A stretch of DNA of 51,965 nt from Betaproteobacteria bacterium (GTDB lineage: Bacteria > Pseudomonadota > Gammaproteobacteria > Burkholderiales > Rhodocyclaceae), in the NCBI GenBank assembly GCA_016208425.1, contig JACQYA010000157.1, forward strand, positions 1-51,965, in the 5' to 3' direction. The notes under the pieces are model-generated. The model saw only the letters and a list, made by a program, of their open reading frames with translations, searched no databases and had not been told where the DNA came from. Position 1 is the first letter of the stretch, and each line of letters starts with the position of its first letter. The position numbers and the translations under genes were made by a program. Below are positions 33,177 to 42,176 of this stretch, piece after piece.

Positions 33177-34534
33177 GGCGCTGCGCGCGGGGACAGGTGT
33201 TCGGCCAGCAGCCCTTGCAGCGCCGGGCGCGGCAGCTTGCCGGTGGCGTTGCGCGGCAGCGCGCCGACGAGCAGCAGCGGGCGCGGCAGAAAGACCGGGT
33301 CGATCACCCGGCGCAACGCGCGGGTCAAGTCCGCCGCGCTCAGGCCGGGGGCGACGGCGCAAGCTATCAGCCGGGTGATGCCGTCGCCGCCGTCCTCGTC
33401 GGGCATGTAGAAGCAGCCGTCGAGGACGCCCGGCAAATGCGTCAACTGATGGTTGAGGTAAGCGAGCGACGTGCGCTTGCCGGCGATATTGATGAGGTCG
33501 GCGTTGCGGCCGTGCAGCAGGAAACGGTTGCCGGCCGTGATTTCGAGCACGTCGCCGAGCGGCACGCGGCCTTCGACGTGGCCGCCCGACGCAAAGGTGC
33601 GAAAGGGGTGATCTCCCGCCGTTTCGAGGCCGATGTCCCGCATCAAAGTCCACTCGATGCCGGCGGTCGGATAGCGGGTGGCGATCTGCCCGGTCTCCGT
33701 GCTGCCGTAAATTTCCTGCAGGCGCGCGCCGAGCCGCGTTTCGGCGGCGTGCGCCAGCGCGGCGGACAAGGGCGCGGTCGCCGAGACGACGAGGTCGATT
33801 TCCGGGATAGCGATCCCGGCATCGAGCAGCGAGCGCAGGTGGAATGGCGTCGTCACCAGCACGCGCGGGCGCGGCACGCCGGCCAGCGCGGCCGCGATGT
33901 CGGCCGGGTAAAAAGGGCGTCCCGACCAGGCGGCCGCGCCGCCGTGCAGCGAAACCAGCACGGTCGACTCGAAGCCGTACATGTGCTGCGGCGGCACGGT
34001 GCCGACCACGGAATGCGTCCGCCCGTCGTCCAGCCCGAGGCTGCGCGCCCCGGCCCCGGCGTTTCCGACCAGATGTCCCCAGTGTTTTTTGTGCGGGATC
34101 GGCGCGCCGGTCGAGCCCGAGGTAAACACATACGCCACCAGGCGTTCGGCGGGGATGGCCGGAACCGGCCGGGCGCGCGCCGGCGCGGTCGGGCCGGCGT
34201 CGGGGAAAGCGACATGCGGCAGATCGATTCCGGGATCGCAGCCATCGTTCAGACAAAACGCATCCGGCGCAAAAATTTTGAGCTGCCGCACCATCTCGGG
34301 CGTGTGCGTCGAGGGCAGCAGGCTGACCTTGCCGGCGACCAGGCACGCCGCCAGGCCGACGGTAAAGCGGTAGCGGTCGCGGCAGACGTTGAGGACGTGC
34401 CCGCCTCCCGGCAACGCCCCGGCGACGCGGTGGACGTCGTCCAGAAAGCCGGCCACGCCGACCGTGCCCTGCGGGCGATACGCGAAGGGGGCGTCCGGGC
34501 GGGTGTGGCCGAGCAGGGGGATGGCCGCGCTCAT
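33173..34534 (-). CDS. AMP-dependent acyl/aryl-acid ligase (ANL superfamily)
   Basis: 453 aa. Activates a carboxylic acid as an acyl-AMP and loads it on a carrier. P-loop-like motif AYVFTSGSTGAPIPHKKHW, then the A5-type EIYGSTETGQIATRYP, a shortened A7-A8 region (GRNADLINIAGKRTSLAYLN, with the hinge) and the catalytic Lys near the end (LPRNATGKLPRPAL). Shorter than typical 500-600 aa ligases, as usual for the aryl-polyene type. The expected substrate would be an aryl acid such as 4-hydroxybenzoate in ape-like systems, but that is inference. ATGA overlaps on both sides. Confidence 0.87.
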   Translation of the reverse strand: MSAAIPLLGHTRPDAPFAYRPQGTVGVAGFLDDVHRVAGALPGGGHVLNVCRDRYRFTVGLAACLVAGKVSLLPSTHTPEMVRQLKIFAPDAFCLNDGCDPGIDLPHVAFPDAGPTAPARARPVPAIPAERLVAYVFTSGSTGAPIPHKKHWGHLVGNAGAGARSLGLDDGRTHSVVGTVPPQHMYGFESTVLVSLHGGAAAWSGRPFYPADIAAALAGVPRPRVLVTTPFHLRSLLDAGIAIPEIDLVVSATAPLSAALAHAAETRLGARLQEIYGSTETGQIATRYPTAGIEWTLMRDIGLETAGDHPFRTFASGGHVEGRVPLGDVLEITAGNRFLLHGRNADLINIAGKRTSLAYLNHQLTHLPGVLDGCFYMPDEDGGDGITRLIACAVAPGLSAADLTRALRRVIDPVFLPRPLLLVGALPRNATGKLPRPALQGLLAEHLSPRAAP

Positions 34535-35202
34535 CGCCGCTTTTCGCTGGCCGCCCCCGGCCGCCCCAAGGACATGCGGTAAGCGCGTATGCTGTCCGCG
34601 ATACTGGTGCGCTCGTGGGCGGGGATGACCTGCCGCCGGACCAGGTATTCGCCGAGAAACATGCAGACGATGAGCGGCAGCGACAACAGGTTGGCGAAGA
34701 CAGACCACGATTCGACCGGCGCCAGCGCGAAAAGCAGCGCCGATACGCCGGCCACGGACAGGAAAAACACCGTCCATCCGACCGTTACTTGGCGGGTGTA
34801 GCGCGCCACCCGCGGCGACATCGTCGGGCGGTGCACGAAACTGGCGAAATAGCTGACCAGCGCTTGCCGCCCGCCGAACAGCGAACGCCCGAAGAGGTAG
34901 GCGAGCAGCAGATTGCCGAGCAGGTGCTGGAGGAAATACATCCAGCTCGGATGCGCCTGCAAGCGCGGCCACAGCGCCGCAAAAGCGGCGACGAGCAGGA
35001 TGCACGCGGAAATCAGAACGGCGCGCCGGCCGGATCGCCAGGACAGCGCCAGAATGATCGCGATTAGCGGAAACGCCCCGAACAAGGCGGCCGGCAGACC
35101 GGCGTTCCCGGCGGCGCTCGTGTAGTGCGCGACCAGGTAGTAAGCCAGCCCCGACGCAGCGATCAGAAAGCCCCGCAGGTAGGCGGCCCAGCCTTCGGTC
35201 AT
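34531..35202 (-). CDS. COG4648-type membrane protein (aryl-polyene cluster)
   Basis: 223 aa, largely hydrophobic. Segments can be read near residues 8-28 (LRGFLIAASGLAYYLVAHY), 33-52, 57-80, 86-108 (SWMYFLQHLLGNLLLAYLFG), 150-170 (VTVGWTVFFLSVAGVSALLFAL) and 178-195. The HLLGNLLLAYLFGRSLFGG segment fits the COG4648 family found in ape/xanthomonadin clusters. Its molecular role is not known. It overlaps the ACP stop and the ligase start by ATGA each, so it is tightly coupled to both. Confidence 0.8.
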   Translation of the reverse strand: MTEGWAAYLRGFLIAASGLAYYLVAHYTSAAGNAGLPAALFGAFPLIAIILALSWRSGRRAVLISACILLVAAFAALWPRLQAHPSWMYFLQHLLGNLLLAYLFGRSLFGGRQALVSYFASFVHRPTMSPRVARYTRQVTVGWTVFFLSVAGVSALLFALAPVESWSVFANLLSLPLIVCMFLGEYLVRRQVIPAHERTSIADSIRAYRMSLGRPGAASEKRR

Positions 35203-35480
35203 AGGGTCCGATGCGCCGCGATATGGGCCGCCAGGTTTTCCAGCGAGCGGAAGATGCGGATGTTGTCCTGGTCGTCCGAGCGCAACTGGAACCCGTAACG
35301 CTTGGATACGACCAGCGCCACTTCCAGAATGTCGATCGAATCCAGCCCCAGCCCTTCGCCAAACAGCGGAGCTTGCGGCTCGATTTCCGGGGGCGAAATG
35401 TCGAGATTGAGCGAAACGACCAGAAGCTCGGCGACTTCCAGCATGAACTCGGGTGAAGGCTTTGGGGTAGGTGTAGTCAT
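35199..35480 (-). CDS. acyl carrier protein
   Basis: 93 aa. Carries acyl intermediates on a phosphopantetheine arm. The attachment site is in GEGLGLDSIDILEVALVVSK (Ser of DSI). The acidic helix layout (ELLVVSLNLDISPPEIEPQAPLFG) fits the ACP fold. It is the first gene of the nine-gene operon, with AGGT seven bases upstream of the ATG at 35478-35480; a TTG three bases upstream is an alternative. Clusters of the ape type usually have two ACPs; only one is here. Confidence 0.9.
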   Translation of the reverse strand: MTTPTPKPSPEFMLEVAELLVVSLNLDISPPEIEPQAPLFGEGLGLDSIDILEVALVVSKRYGFQLRSDDQDNIRIFRSLENLAAHIAAHRTL

Positions 35481-35620
35481 CAATCGACCTGTCGAACGCG
35501 TGGACGCGCAATTTTACAGAAGTTATCGGGCGCCGAATGCCGGATCTAGGATCTATGTTCCGGGGCGGGAAAATTTCGCGCTGCGCCGACCTGCGGCCAC
35601 AACCTGCGACCCAGTGTTTC

Positions 35621-35638
35621 GCTGGAGCTGGAGCTGGA
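35621..35638 (+). repeat. GCTGGA hexamer repeated three times
   Basis: Three perfect copies of GCTGGA in the 172-base divergent region between the ACP gene and the PstS-like gene, ending 17 bases before the latter's ATG. It supplies several GGAG elements; copy-number change could alter translation. No clear promoters were read in this region. Confidence 0.55.
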
Positions 35639-35655
35639 GTAGCATCCCCCCGCAT

Positions 35656-36486
35656 ATGGCTTCAGTTCATTTCCGGCTCGGATGCATTCTGGCGTGCGCG
35701 GCGTGCCTGGCCGGCGTTTTGCCGGCGCGCGCCGATCTGATCGTTACCGGTTCCAGCACGATCCTGCCGGTCGTCAAGCGCGCTGCCGCCGAATTTACCG
35801 CCCGGACGGGCATCAAGGTGCGCGCCAGCGGCGGCGGGTCGGGGCACGGCGCCAAGTCGGCGCTGAACGGCAGCGCGCATATCGGCATGGTGTCGCGCAA
35901 GCTGCACGAGGATGAGGCCGGGCAGCTGGTCGCCACGACCATCGCGCTCGATGGGGTCGCGGTTTTCGTGCACGAGCGCAACGCGATCCAGGGGCTGAAC
36001 CGGCAGCAGGTCGCGGATATCTACAGCGGCCGCAGCAACCGCTGGCGCGAGATCGATCCGGCGGCCATCGACGGGCGCATCGTGCGCGTCGGGAAGTGGC
36101 ACGGGCGCTCGACGCGCGAGCTGTTCGACGACTTTTTCGGCCTGCGCGGACAGGAGTATCCCGACGGAACGCACATGGTCGGCGCCAACGTGGCGGGCAT
36201 CTTGTACGTCAGCATCGACCCGTTCGCGGTCGGCTATGTTTCCGTCGGTTCGCTCGACCACGCGGAACGGTATGGCGCACCGATCAAACCGCTGGCAATC
36301 GACGGCGTTATTCCTTCCGACGAAAATATCGTGAACGGCCGCTACCCCTATTCCCGCCCGCTCAACCTGGTGACGCGCGGGGCGCCCGGGGGAGACGCCT
36401 TGCGCTTTATCGGGTGGATGACCGGCGAAGCCGGCAAGAAGGCGGCGCGCGAAGAAGGCTTCATGACCGGCGTGGAGGGGCGATGA
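35656..36486 (+). CDS. PstS-like periplasmic substrate-binding protein
   Basis: 276 aa with a signal peptide cleaved near [10 protein letters not shown]. The phosphate-binding-type loop motifs are present: [49 protein letters not shown], and late [10 protein letters not shown]. That is the PBP-like fold of PstS. It is shorter than canonical PstS and no pstCAB transporter follows. Instead its stop overlaps the start of a hybrid histidine kinase by ATGA. It is therefore likely a ligand-sensing partner of the kinase rather than a transport component. Ligand phosphate is a guess from the fold. Confidence 0.85.
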   Translation: MASVHFRLGCILACAACLAGVLPARADLIVTGSSTILPVVKRAAAEFTARTGIKVRASGGGSGHGAKSALNGSAHIGMVSRKLHEDEAGQLVATTIALDGVAVFVHERNAIQGLNRQQVADIYSGRSNRWREIDPAAIDGRIVRVGKWHGRSTRELFDDFFGLRGQEYPDGTHMVGANVAGILYVSIDPFAVGYVSVGSLDHAERYGAPIKPLAIDGVIPSDENIVNGRYPYSRPLNLVTRGAPGGDALRFIGWMTGEAGKKAAREEGFMTGVEGR

Positions 36487-39329
36487 CCCGGCTCACGTTG
36501 CGCGGCCGCCTGATGCTGGGTTTCGCCATGCTGGCCGCCGTCACGGCGATCACCGTCGGCGCCAGCCTCGGGCAAATGCATCTGGCCGAGAGGGAGCTGA
36601 GCGCGCTCTACGAAGGCGGCATCCGCATCCAGCGCGAGGCGCAGCGCTTGCAGGCGATGGTCGCCGCGCTCAACCGGGGCGCCTTGCACGCCGCCTTGTC
36701 GGCCAGCGAAGACGAACTCTACCGGGCGACGGCGCAAGCCCGCCAGTTTTTCGCGGTCACCGGAGCGATCCGCGACAAGGTGCGCCAGCACCTGCCGGCC
36801 GCCATGCACGATCAGGAGCTGCGGGCCGTCGCGGAAATCGAGGATGCCTTCCGCGAAACGATGGCCGTTACCCTGTCCCAGATGGGCGAATACGTGGAAA
36901 CCCAGCGCAGCGACCAGGAACTGCTGGCCCGCATACGCGCGACTTCGAGTCTCTTTGAGCGCAAGATCGAAGATTTTGTCGATATCGGCCGAGAACGGGT
37001 GGACGCGCATATCCGGCAGATGCGCGCCGAAGCCGGCGCCGCCACCCGGCGTTTGTACCTCCTCTCCGCGCTGGCGACCGGCTTGTTGGTGTGGGCTTTC
37101 TGGTTTCTCCGCCGCCGGCTGGCGGAGCCGCTCGCGCGGCTGCACGGCTTTCTCGAACGCGCGGGCCGCGATCCGGTCGGGATACGCGAACGCATGAACT
37201 TCCACTACCACGACGAAATACAGCGCGTGGGCGATGCGATCAGCCAGTTCCTGGATCGCTTGCAGGCGACGACCGTCTCGCGCGACCTCCTCGTGGAAAA
37301 AGAAAAGATCGAGCGCGAGCGGCTTGAAGGGCTGGAAATCAAGACGGCGGTCGCCGAGACGCTGCAGGACACCCGCACGCCGTTCCACGCCCGCGCCGGG
37401 CGGGCGCTGGCGGCTCTGGCCGGGTTTCCCGGGCTGCACCCGAGGGGTGGGCAGTGGTTTCGCGCCGACCTCCTCACCCGGCTGGGCGAGGAGACGAACT
37501 GGCTCGGACACGGCGAGCGCATCTGGGCGCGTCCCGCGCCGCAGGTCGCCATCGGCGCGGTGGAGATCGTCGCCCGCTGCCCGCACGCGGCGCCGGAGCA
37601 CGGGCACTACTTTGTGTCGATGGCCTACGGCGAAGAAGAAATCGGCCTGCTGGTGCTCGATACCGTGCCCGATGCGCCGGCCGGCGACGTGCGCCGCGAT
37701 CTGCTGCACGACATCGGTGCCGTGTTTGCGTTGGCGGTGCTCAACGAGCAAACGCATCGGGCACAAATCGGCGCGCGCCAGCAGGCAGAAGCCGCCAGCC
37801 GGGCGAAAAGCGAGTTTCTCGCCAACATGAGCCACGAGATCCGGACACCGATGAACGGCGTGATCGGGATGACCCAGTTGCTGGTCGACACGGACTTGTC
37901 CGAAGAGCAGCAGATTTTTGCCCTGACGATCAAAGAGAGCGCCGAGGCGCTGCTGACCATCATCAACGACATCCTGGATTTTTCCAAGATCGAGGCCGGC
38001 CAGCTATCGGTAGAGTCGATCCCGTTCGATCTGCCGGCAACCGTGATGCGGTCGCTCGACCTGGTCGCGCTAAAGGCGCGGGAGAAATCGCTCGCGTTGG
38101 GCGAGCGGCTCGATCCGGCGCTACCCCGCTGGGTGCTCGGAGACCCGATGCGCCTGCGGCAGATCCTGCTCAATTTGCTGGGCAATGCGATCAAGTTCAC
38201 CCAGGCCGGAGAGGTCGAGGTCGAGGTCAAAGCCGCAACCGCAGCCGTGCGCGGCGATGCCGGGACGGCGCGGCTGCGCTTCGCGGTGCGCGATACCGGC
38301 ATCGGCATCCCAAAGGATAAGGTCGCCACCCTCTTTACCCCTTTCACGCAAGCGGATGCTTCGATTACGCGCCGTTTCGGCGGCACGGGGTTGGGGCTGT
38401 CCATTTCACGCCGCCTGGTCGAGTTGATGGGCGGCGAAATGGGCGTGTCGAGCGAGTTGGGGCGCGGGAGTACTTTCTGGTTTGAACTGGACTATCCCGT
38501 GACCGTCGAGCCACACGCCGGCGAGGTCGTCGCCGATGACGTGCGGCGCGCGCCCCACCGCCGGGGGCATATCCTGCTCGTCGAAGACAACGCGATCAAC
38601 CAGCGCGTGGCCGTGGGCATGCTGGCACGCCACGGGCACGGCGTCGATATCGCCGGCGACGGGCGGCAGGCGCTGGAGATGCTGGGCAGGACGGCCTACG
38701 ACATGGTGCTGATGGATTGCCAGATGCCGGTCATGGATGGCCTGGAGGCCACCCGGCGCCTGCGCGCCGACGATTCCCCCGCCCTCGATCCGCGCATTCC
38801 GGTCGTCGCCATGACCGCCAACGCCTTGAGCAGCGACCGCGCGCTGTGCCTGGCGGCCGGCATGGACGATTACATCAGCAAGCCGGTGCAGGAGACCGCG
38901 CTGCTGCAAACGATCGAGCGTATCCTGGCCGGCCGGAACCCCGTTGCGTCGCCCGGCGCCGCGCCGGAAGCGCCGGTGGCGTGCGAGGCGTTCGCCGGCG
39001 CGCGCATGCTGCGCAACCTGGGCGGCGACGCGGATATCGCGCGCATGCTGATCGAAAGCTTGCTCGACGACCTGCCTGCCGGACTGGCGGCGCTGTCGGC
39101 GGCGCTGGCGGCCGGCGACGTGGCCGCCGCCGGCCGCGCGGCGCACACCCTCAAGGGTCTGGCCGCCAGCGGCGGCGCGTATTTCCTGCGCGACGCAGCC
39201 TCGCGCGTCGAAGAATCGTGCAAGGCGGCCCAGTGCGCTGGCGCGGCAAGCCAGATGCCCGAGCTACGCGCGCGCCTGGACGAAGTCACACCGCTTTGGC
39301 GGAAGTTTCTCGGCCTGCCGGCGGCGTAA
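36483..39329 (+). CDS. hybrid sensor histidine kinase (HK-REC-Hpt)
   Basis: 948 aa. Two membrane helices (~9-31 and 191-209) flank a helical periplasmic domain of about 160 residues; a HAMP-like linker and a divergent GAF-like region (~290-425) follow. His[21 protein letters not shown] with phospho-His451. ATPase: [13 protein letters not shown] (N box), [10 protein letters not shown] (G1), [19 protein letters not shown] (G2). Receiver: [12 protein letters not shown] with phospho-Asp745 in [12 protein letters not shown]. Hpt: [13 protein letters not shown] with His888. This is the TorS/ArcB/BarA plan of a phosphorelay; the final response regulator is not adjacent. The ATGA overlap with the binding-protein gene suggests that protein feeds the signal. 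Confidence 0.93.
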   Translation: MTRLTLRGRLMLGFAMLAAVTAITVGASLGQMHLAERELSALYEGGIRIQREAQRLQAMVAALNRGALHAALSASEDELYRATAQARQFFAVTGAIRDKVRQHLPAAMHDQELRAVAEIEDAFRETMAVTLSQMGEYVETQRSDQELLARIRATSSLFERKIEDFVDIGRERVDAHIRQMRAEAGAATRRLYLLSALATGLLVWAFWFLRRRLAEPLARLHGFLERAGRDPVGIRERMNFHYHDEIQRVGDAISQFLDRLQATTVSRDLLVEKEKIERERLEGLEIKTAVAETLQDTRTPFHARAGRALAALAGFPGLHPRGGQWFRADLLTRLGEETNWLGHGERIWARPAPQVAIGAVEIVARCPHAAPEHGHYFVSMAYGEEEIGLLVLDTVPDAPAGDVRRDLLHDIGAVFALAVLNEQTHRAQIGARQQAEAASRAKSEFLANMSHEIRTPMNGVIGMTQLLVDTDLSEEQQIFALTIKESAEALLTIINDILDFSKIEAGQLSVESIPFDLPATVMRSLDLVALKAREKSLALGERLDPALPRWVLGDPMRLRQILLNLLGNAIKFTQAGEVEVEVKAATAAVRGDAGTARLRFAVRDTGIGIPKDKVATLFTPFTQADASITRRFGGTGLGLSISRRLVELMGGEMGVSSELGRGSTFWFELDYPVTVEPHAGEVVADDVRRAPHRRGHILLVEDNAINQRVAVGMLARHGHGVDIAGDGRQALEMLGRTAYDMVLMDCQMPVMDGLEATRRLRADDSPALDPRIPVVAMTANALSSDRALCLAAGMDDYISKPVQETALLQTIERILAGRNPVASPGAAPEAPVACEAFAGARMLRNLGGDADIARMLIESLLDDLPAGLAALSAALAAGDVAAAGRAAHTLKGLAASGGAYFLRDAASRVEESCKAAQCAGAASQMPELRARLDEVTPLWRKFLGLPAA

Positions 39330-39395
39330 GGCAGGCAAAGACGCGGGGTTTCGTGAACTGGCGGCGATTTTTCGTCCATTCTGCTTGGGAACGTC

Positions 39396-39415
39396 ATCCC
39401 GGCTAAAGCCGGGAT
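39396..39415. repeat. short palindromic repeat (dRS3-like)
   Basis: ATCCCGGC-TAAA-GCCGGGAT, a perfect eight-base stem within GTCATCCCGGC...GCCGGGATACAG. It resembles the widespread ATTCCC...GGGAAT palindromes of Neisseria and other Betaproteobacteria. It sits 66 bases after the histidine kinase stop and could serve as its terminator, although no T-run follows. Confidence 0.6.
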
Positions 39416-39780
39416 ACAGTTTGTGTTCCGAGAGTCTGGAACCCCGGCAGGCAGAAAGCCGGAGCCGGAACGACGAATTTTAAAGTTCTGTTCGCCGAGA
39501 TCCCCGTGTTTCCAAATCTGTGGTGTGATAACAACACCCAAACAAAATGTTTTCGGGGTATTTGCGCCCGCAAAATTTGCACTAAGACCCTGTGTTTGCT
39601 GGGATTTTTCGTGCGTGCCTATGACTTTAGTAAAGGGTTGACTCCCGCCGATTTTCTGCCACAGAATCAGAAAAAATAATTCCGCAACGGTGGCATGGGT
39701 TTGATGCCCGACGCCGGGCGGAAAAACGGGGGGAAGCCGAAAACGGCTTGACATGAGCGCCAACCAGACCACACTTTTGC

Positions 39781-39805
39781 CGAGCCGAGCCGAGCCGAGC
39801 CGAGC
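39781..39805. repeat. pentanucleotide tandem repeat CGAGC x5
   Basis: Five perfect copies of CGAGC (a sixth is degenerate). A TTGACA element lies 28 bases upstream. Repeats of this kind expand and contract by slippage. It lies about 170 bases upstream of the DUF1566 gene. Confidence 0.75.
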
Positions 39806-39882
39806 CGGGTAATTCTCGTCCCGGAATCCCGCCGGGACACTTCCACCTTTCCAGCATGACCGCAAGGGCGGCTCGTTCCCTT

Positions 39883-39905
39883 GTGGGAGCGGGCTTGCCC
39901 GCGAT
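39883..39905. repeat. REP element, single copy
   Basis: GTGGGAGCGGGCTTGCCCGC followed by GAT: same core as the doublet at 13301-13351, with the internal palindrome GCGGGC..GCCCGC. Confidence 0.75.
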
Positions 39906-39972
39906 AACGGCGCACCCACGTGGCCAACGCCGCTTGCCCTACCCCTTTCATCCTTTTCTTAGCGGAGTCCCC

Positions 39973-40806
39973 ATGCGCGCCCTGCTGCTGATCCTGTTCG
40001 CCCTGGTTTCTTTCCCCGCGTTTTCTTCCTACACGAAGATCGCCAACAACGGGTCGGATTTGCCTGACAGCGCCGTGCTGGGCAATGGTGCGACGCAATG
40101 AGCGTGCACCCGCGACAACCAGAACGGCTTGATTTGGGAAGTCAAGACGGCGGAGAATGGTTTGCGCGACAGAAGCAAGACCTACACCAACTACGACGAT
40201 ACGAATCAGAATCAGAAGTCGACGAGTGGTGGCTATGTTAAGCCGACACAGGCCGATATCAATGCCGCCAGCAACAGTATTGGATTTATCAACGCCGTGA
40301 ATACGGTTACTTTGTGCGGATCCGCAGCATGGCGGATGCCGAGCAAGGACGAGCTGTTAACGCTGGTGAGACCCTCCTACTCGCCAATGATCGACCCTGC
40401 CTTCTTTCCGAATACACCCAGCGAGTATTTCTGGTCGAGCACACCCTATACCGACTCTGCTTTTGCTTGGGTGCGGCCCTTTGGCGTTGGAAACAGTGTT
40501 GGGGTCGACTTTCGTAGCGAAGGCAGCCGTTATCGAGTTCGTTTGGTGCGCACTGGACTGCCTGTCAGCAATTTTTTGCTGACGGTCAGCGCGATCGGAG
40601 CAGGTTCGGGCAACATCACAGGTGGGGGCATCAACTGTGCGAGCACGGCGGGAGCAACTTCCGGCATCTGTTCGAATAACGTGGTAGCCAGCGACTCTAC
40701 GGCGACGCTTACCGCCTCGCCCTACTCGGGCAACACCTTCAGCGGTTGGAGCGGTTGCCCCACCTTCGAATGCGCAACTTGTGTCAAAGGTGCCGACGCA
40801 ATTTGA
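39973..40806 (+). pseudogene. DUF1566 (Lcl C-terminal domain) exported protein with in-frame TGA
   Basis: A signal peptide (MRALLLILFALVSFPAFS) is followed by YTKIANNGSDLPDSAVLGNG, then TGA at 40099-40101, then, in the same frame, ACTRDNQNGLIWEVKT, the start of a DUF1566 domain (W-x-C-T-R-D-N-x-x-G-L-I-W-E). In this family the interrupted position is normally Trp (TGG), so TGG to TGA is the simplest cause. The domain continues to FRSEGSRYRVRLVRTG, followed by one InlB-like bacterial repeat (LTVSAIGAGSGNITGG ... NTFSGWSGC). It ends abruptly 16 residues after that repeat, suggesting a second lesion. GCGGAG precedes the ATG. Probably an inactive surface protein. Confidence 0.75.
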
Positions 40807-41176
40807 CAACGGGTACTATTGGGGGGGAAATGGCTCGATTATCGGTCACTCAAACAGTAGTGAAACGGATGATGCGGAAAAGGGTTTTGGAAGAACTCGC
40901 GATTCTGCGGCATTGATGAGGGACAGCAGTACGCTGTCTGCGTTACAGGTTACGAAGTCATCTTGTGGCAAGATAAAATTCAGGATGGAGAGTGCTACGG
41001 TTCCGATTGATCTGTCGTGGAAGGATTGGGATAGCCCAGACTGGCTCGGTTCCATGACGATAAACGACGGGGATGTGTTTGCGTTACCAAGCGAACTTGG
41101 CTATTGGGTGGTTTTGAAGATCAGGGCTTCAGCAACTGGTAACAATGGGAGCTATTTCACGGCAACCTGTCTGTGA
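40781..41176 (+). CDS. uncertain hypothetical frame after the DUF1566 pseudogene
   Basis: A 131-codon frame with lower GC than the region (VPTQFDNGYYWGGNGSIIGH ... SLVLKIRASAT-like end, FTATCL). It overlaps the 3' end of the DUF1566 frame and has only a TTG start without a ribosome site. It might be the displaced C-terminus of that protein or of an unrelated exported protein. No domain recognised. The stretch 41177-41341 that follows holds no supported gene. Confidence 0.3.
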   Translation: MSKVPTQFDNGYYWGGNGSIIGHSNSSETDDAEKGFGRTRDSAALMRDSSTLSALQVTKSSCGKIKFRMESATVPIDLSWKDWDSPDWLGSMTINDGDVFALPSELGYWVVLKIRASATGNNGSYFTATCL

Positions 41177-41341
41177 TAGCAGGTGTTTTTCGGACTACGG
41201 CCGCCGTTGGCAGAGTAGTCCGGATCTTGATTGTTTTTAGCCAAGAGCATGATTTTCTGGTGAATATCTTCGGCTGTAGCGTGACATGCACTTGAGTTTG
41301 TTTTCCTGATTTTTTGTTCAACTTCAATAGCTAAGGCTTCT

Positions 41342-41842
41342 ATGAAAACTTCTATCACCCCGGCAAATTCCTTGATCGCCGCGCTGGCAGTTCTGATCGT
41401 CACCGGCTGCGTTTCCAATCCTCCTCAATCCGAAAAGACAGAGGCGGCACCAGCCGCTTCAACCAATAAAGCCGACGCCAAGGAGCAGCCCAAGGCCACC
41501 CCTGCCGCGTCCGCGACACCCGGCACCCGCACGGTCAAGGGCATCAACGACTGGGAAGGCGAGATCACCGGCCAGCCGGCGGCCAACAGCAAGTTCAAGA
41601 CGCTGCAAATCGGCATGTCGATGAAACAGGCGACCGACATTGCCGGCCAGCCGACCGACCAGGGTGCCTACGTGACGGGGAAAGCGTGGATACCCTTCTA
41701 CTTCGGTGCCGACCGGCATCGCTACGAACTGGTTTTCAAAGGTCAGGGCCGACTGATATTTGCCGGCGGTTCGATGCACAACTATTCGGGCGGCAACCTC
41801 ATCATGATTATCCACAACGACAAGGAAAGCGGGTATCGCTGA
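41342..41842 (+). CDS. lipoprotein with a BamE/SmpA-like domain
   Basis: 166 aa. Lipobox at LIVTGC (Cys near residue 22) after a hydrophobic signal, so it should be lipid-anchored. Residues 25-70 are a low-complexity A/K/P linker. The C-terminal part (FKTLQIGMSMKQATDIAGQPTDQGAYVTGKAWIPFYFG) has the L-x-x-G-M-x-x-x-x-x-x-x-x-G-x-P signature seen in SmpA/OmlA/BamE-like domains. The true bamE is normally elsewhere, so this is likely a paralogue of unknown role. It is flanked by repeats and pseudogenes, but the frame is intact. Confidence 0.75.
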   Translation: MKTSITPANSLIAALAVLIVTGCVSNPPQSEKTEAAPAASTNKADAKEQPKATPAASATPGTRTVKGINDWEGEITGQPAANSKFKTLQIGMSMKQATDIAGQPTDQGAYVTGKAWIPFYFGADRHRYELVFKGQGRLIFAGGSMHNYSGGNLIMIIHNDKESGYR

Positions 41843-41864
41843 TCGTTGTCGCCAGGTGTTGCCA

Positions 41865-41885
41865 GGAGAGCCAATATCCATGCGG
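41865..41885 (+). repeat. dispersed 21-base repeat, copy B
   Basis: GGAGAGCCAATATCCATGCG followed by G, partner of 13199-13219. It lies 23 bases after the lipoprotein stop in a 329-base stretch (41843-42171) with no gene apart from the MITE-like element. Confidence 0.5.
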
Positions 41886-42073
41886 TTCTCCGGGCAGTGC
41901 TGGTTTCTGGGTAAAGTTTGTTGGCACGCATGCGCTGTATGACAAGACCGATGTGGATGCCGTCAATGAATATTTGAGGCCCCCGAGTGTTCTGCCACGA
42001 TGGGCGGCGTCGTGCTGGTGGCGTTTCCAGTCGCGCTACGCGCTCCTTATTCCATTTCTACATCGTTAGATCG

Positions 42074-42176
42074 CGTAGGGCGCAATAACCAACGGGCATT
42101 GCGCCGGATGCTGGTTCCCCGAGGGCGTTCGGTAATCGCATTCGGCGCAATGCGCTTCGCTTATTGGCGCCCTACG
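42074..42176. mobile_element. MITE-like element with 33-34 base terminal inverted repeats
   Basis: Left arm CGTAGGGCGCAATAA...GCATTGCGCCG (42074-42106), right arm CGGCGCAATGC...TTATTGGCGCCCTACG (42143-42176). Outer and inner parts of the arms pair; a seven-base central part differs. Total length is about 103 bases with no coding capacity. The right arm overlaps the last codons and the stop of the YafQ-type toxin gene, so it probably inserted there. Confidence 0.7.

Larger units (their letters stand above)
39330..39972. other. 643-base gene-free, repeat-rich stretch
   Basis: No gene is supported here. It contains the dRS3-like palindrome, an AT-rich patch (39520-39690), a -35-like TTGACA at 39748-39753 with a poor -10 (ACACTT at 39771), the CGAGC tandem repeat and a REP copy. 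Confidence 0.55.

Noticed and set aside
40099-40101. TGA as a selenocysteine codon
   Set aside because: Family members have Trp at this position and no selenoprotein hairpin is evident; a nonsense change is simpler.
41152-41418. Minus-strand frame of 88 codons across the lipoprotein promoter
   Set aside because: No ribosome site or domain, and it runs into the coding strand of a clear lipoprotein gene. Lower GC keeps it open by chance.
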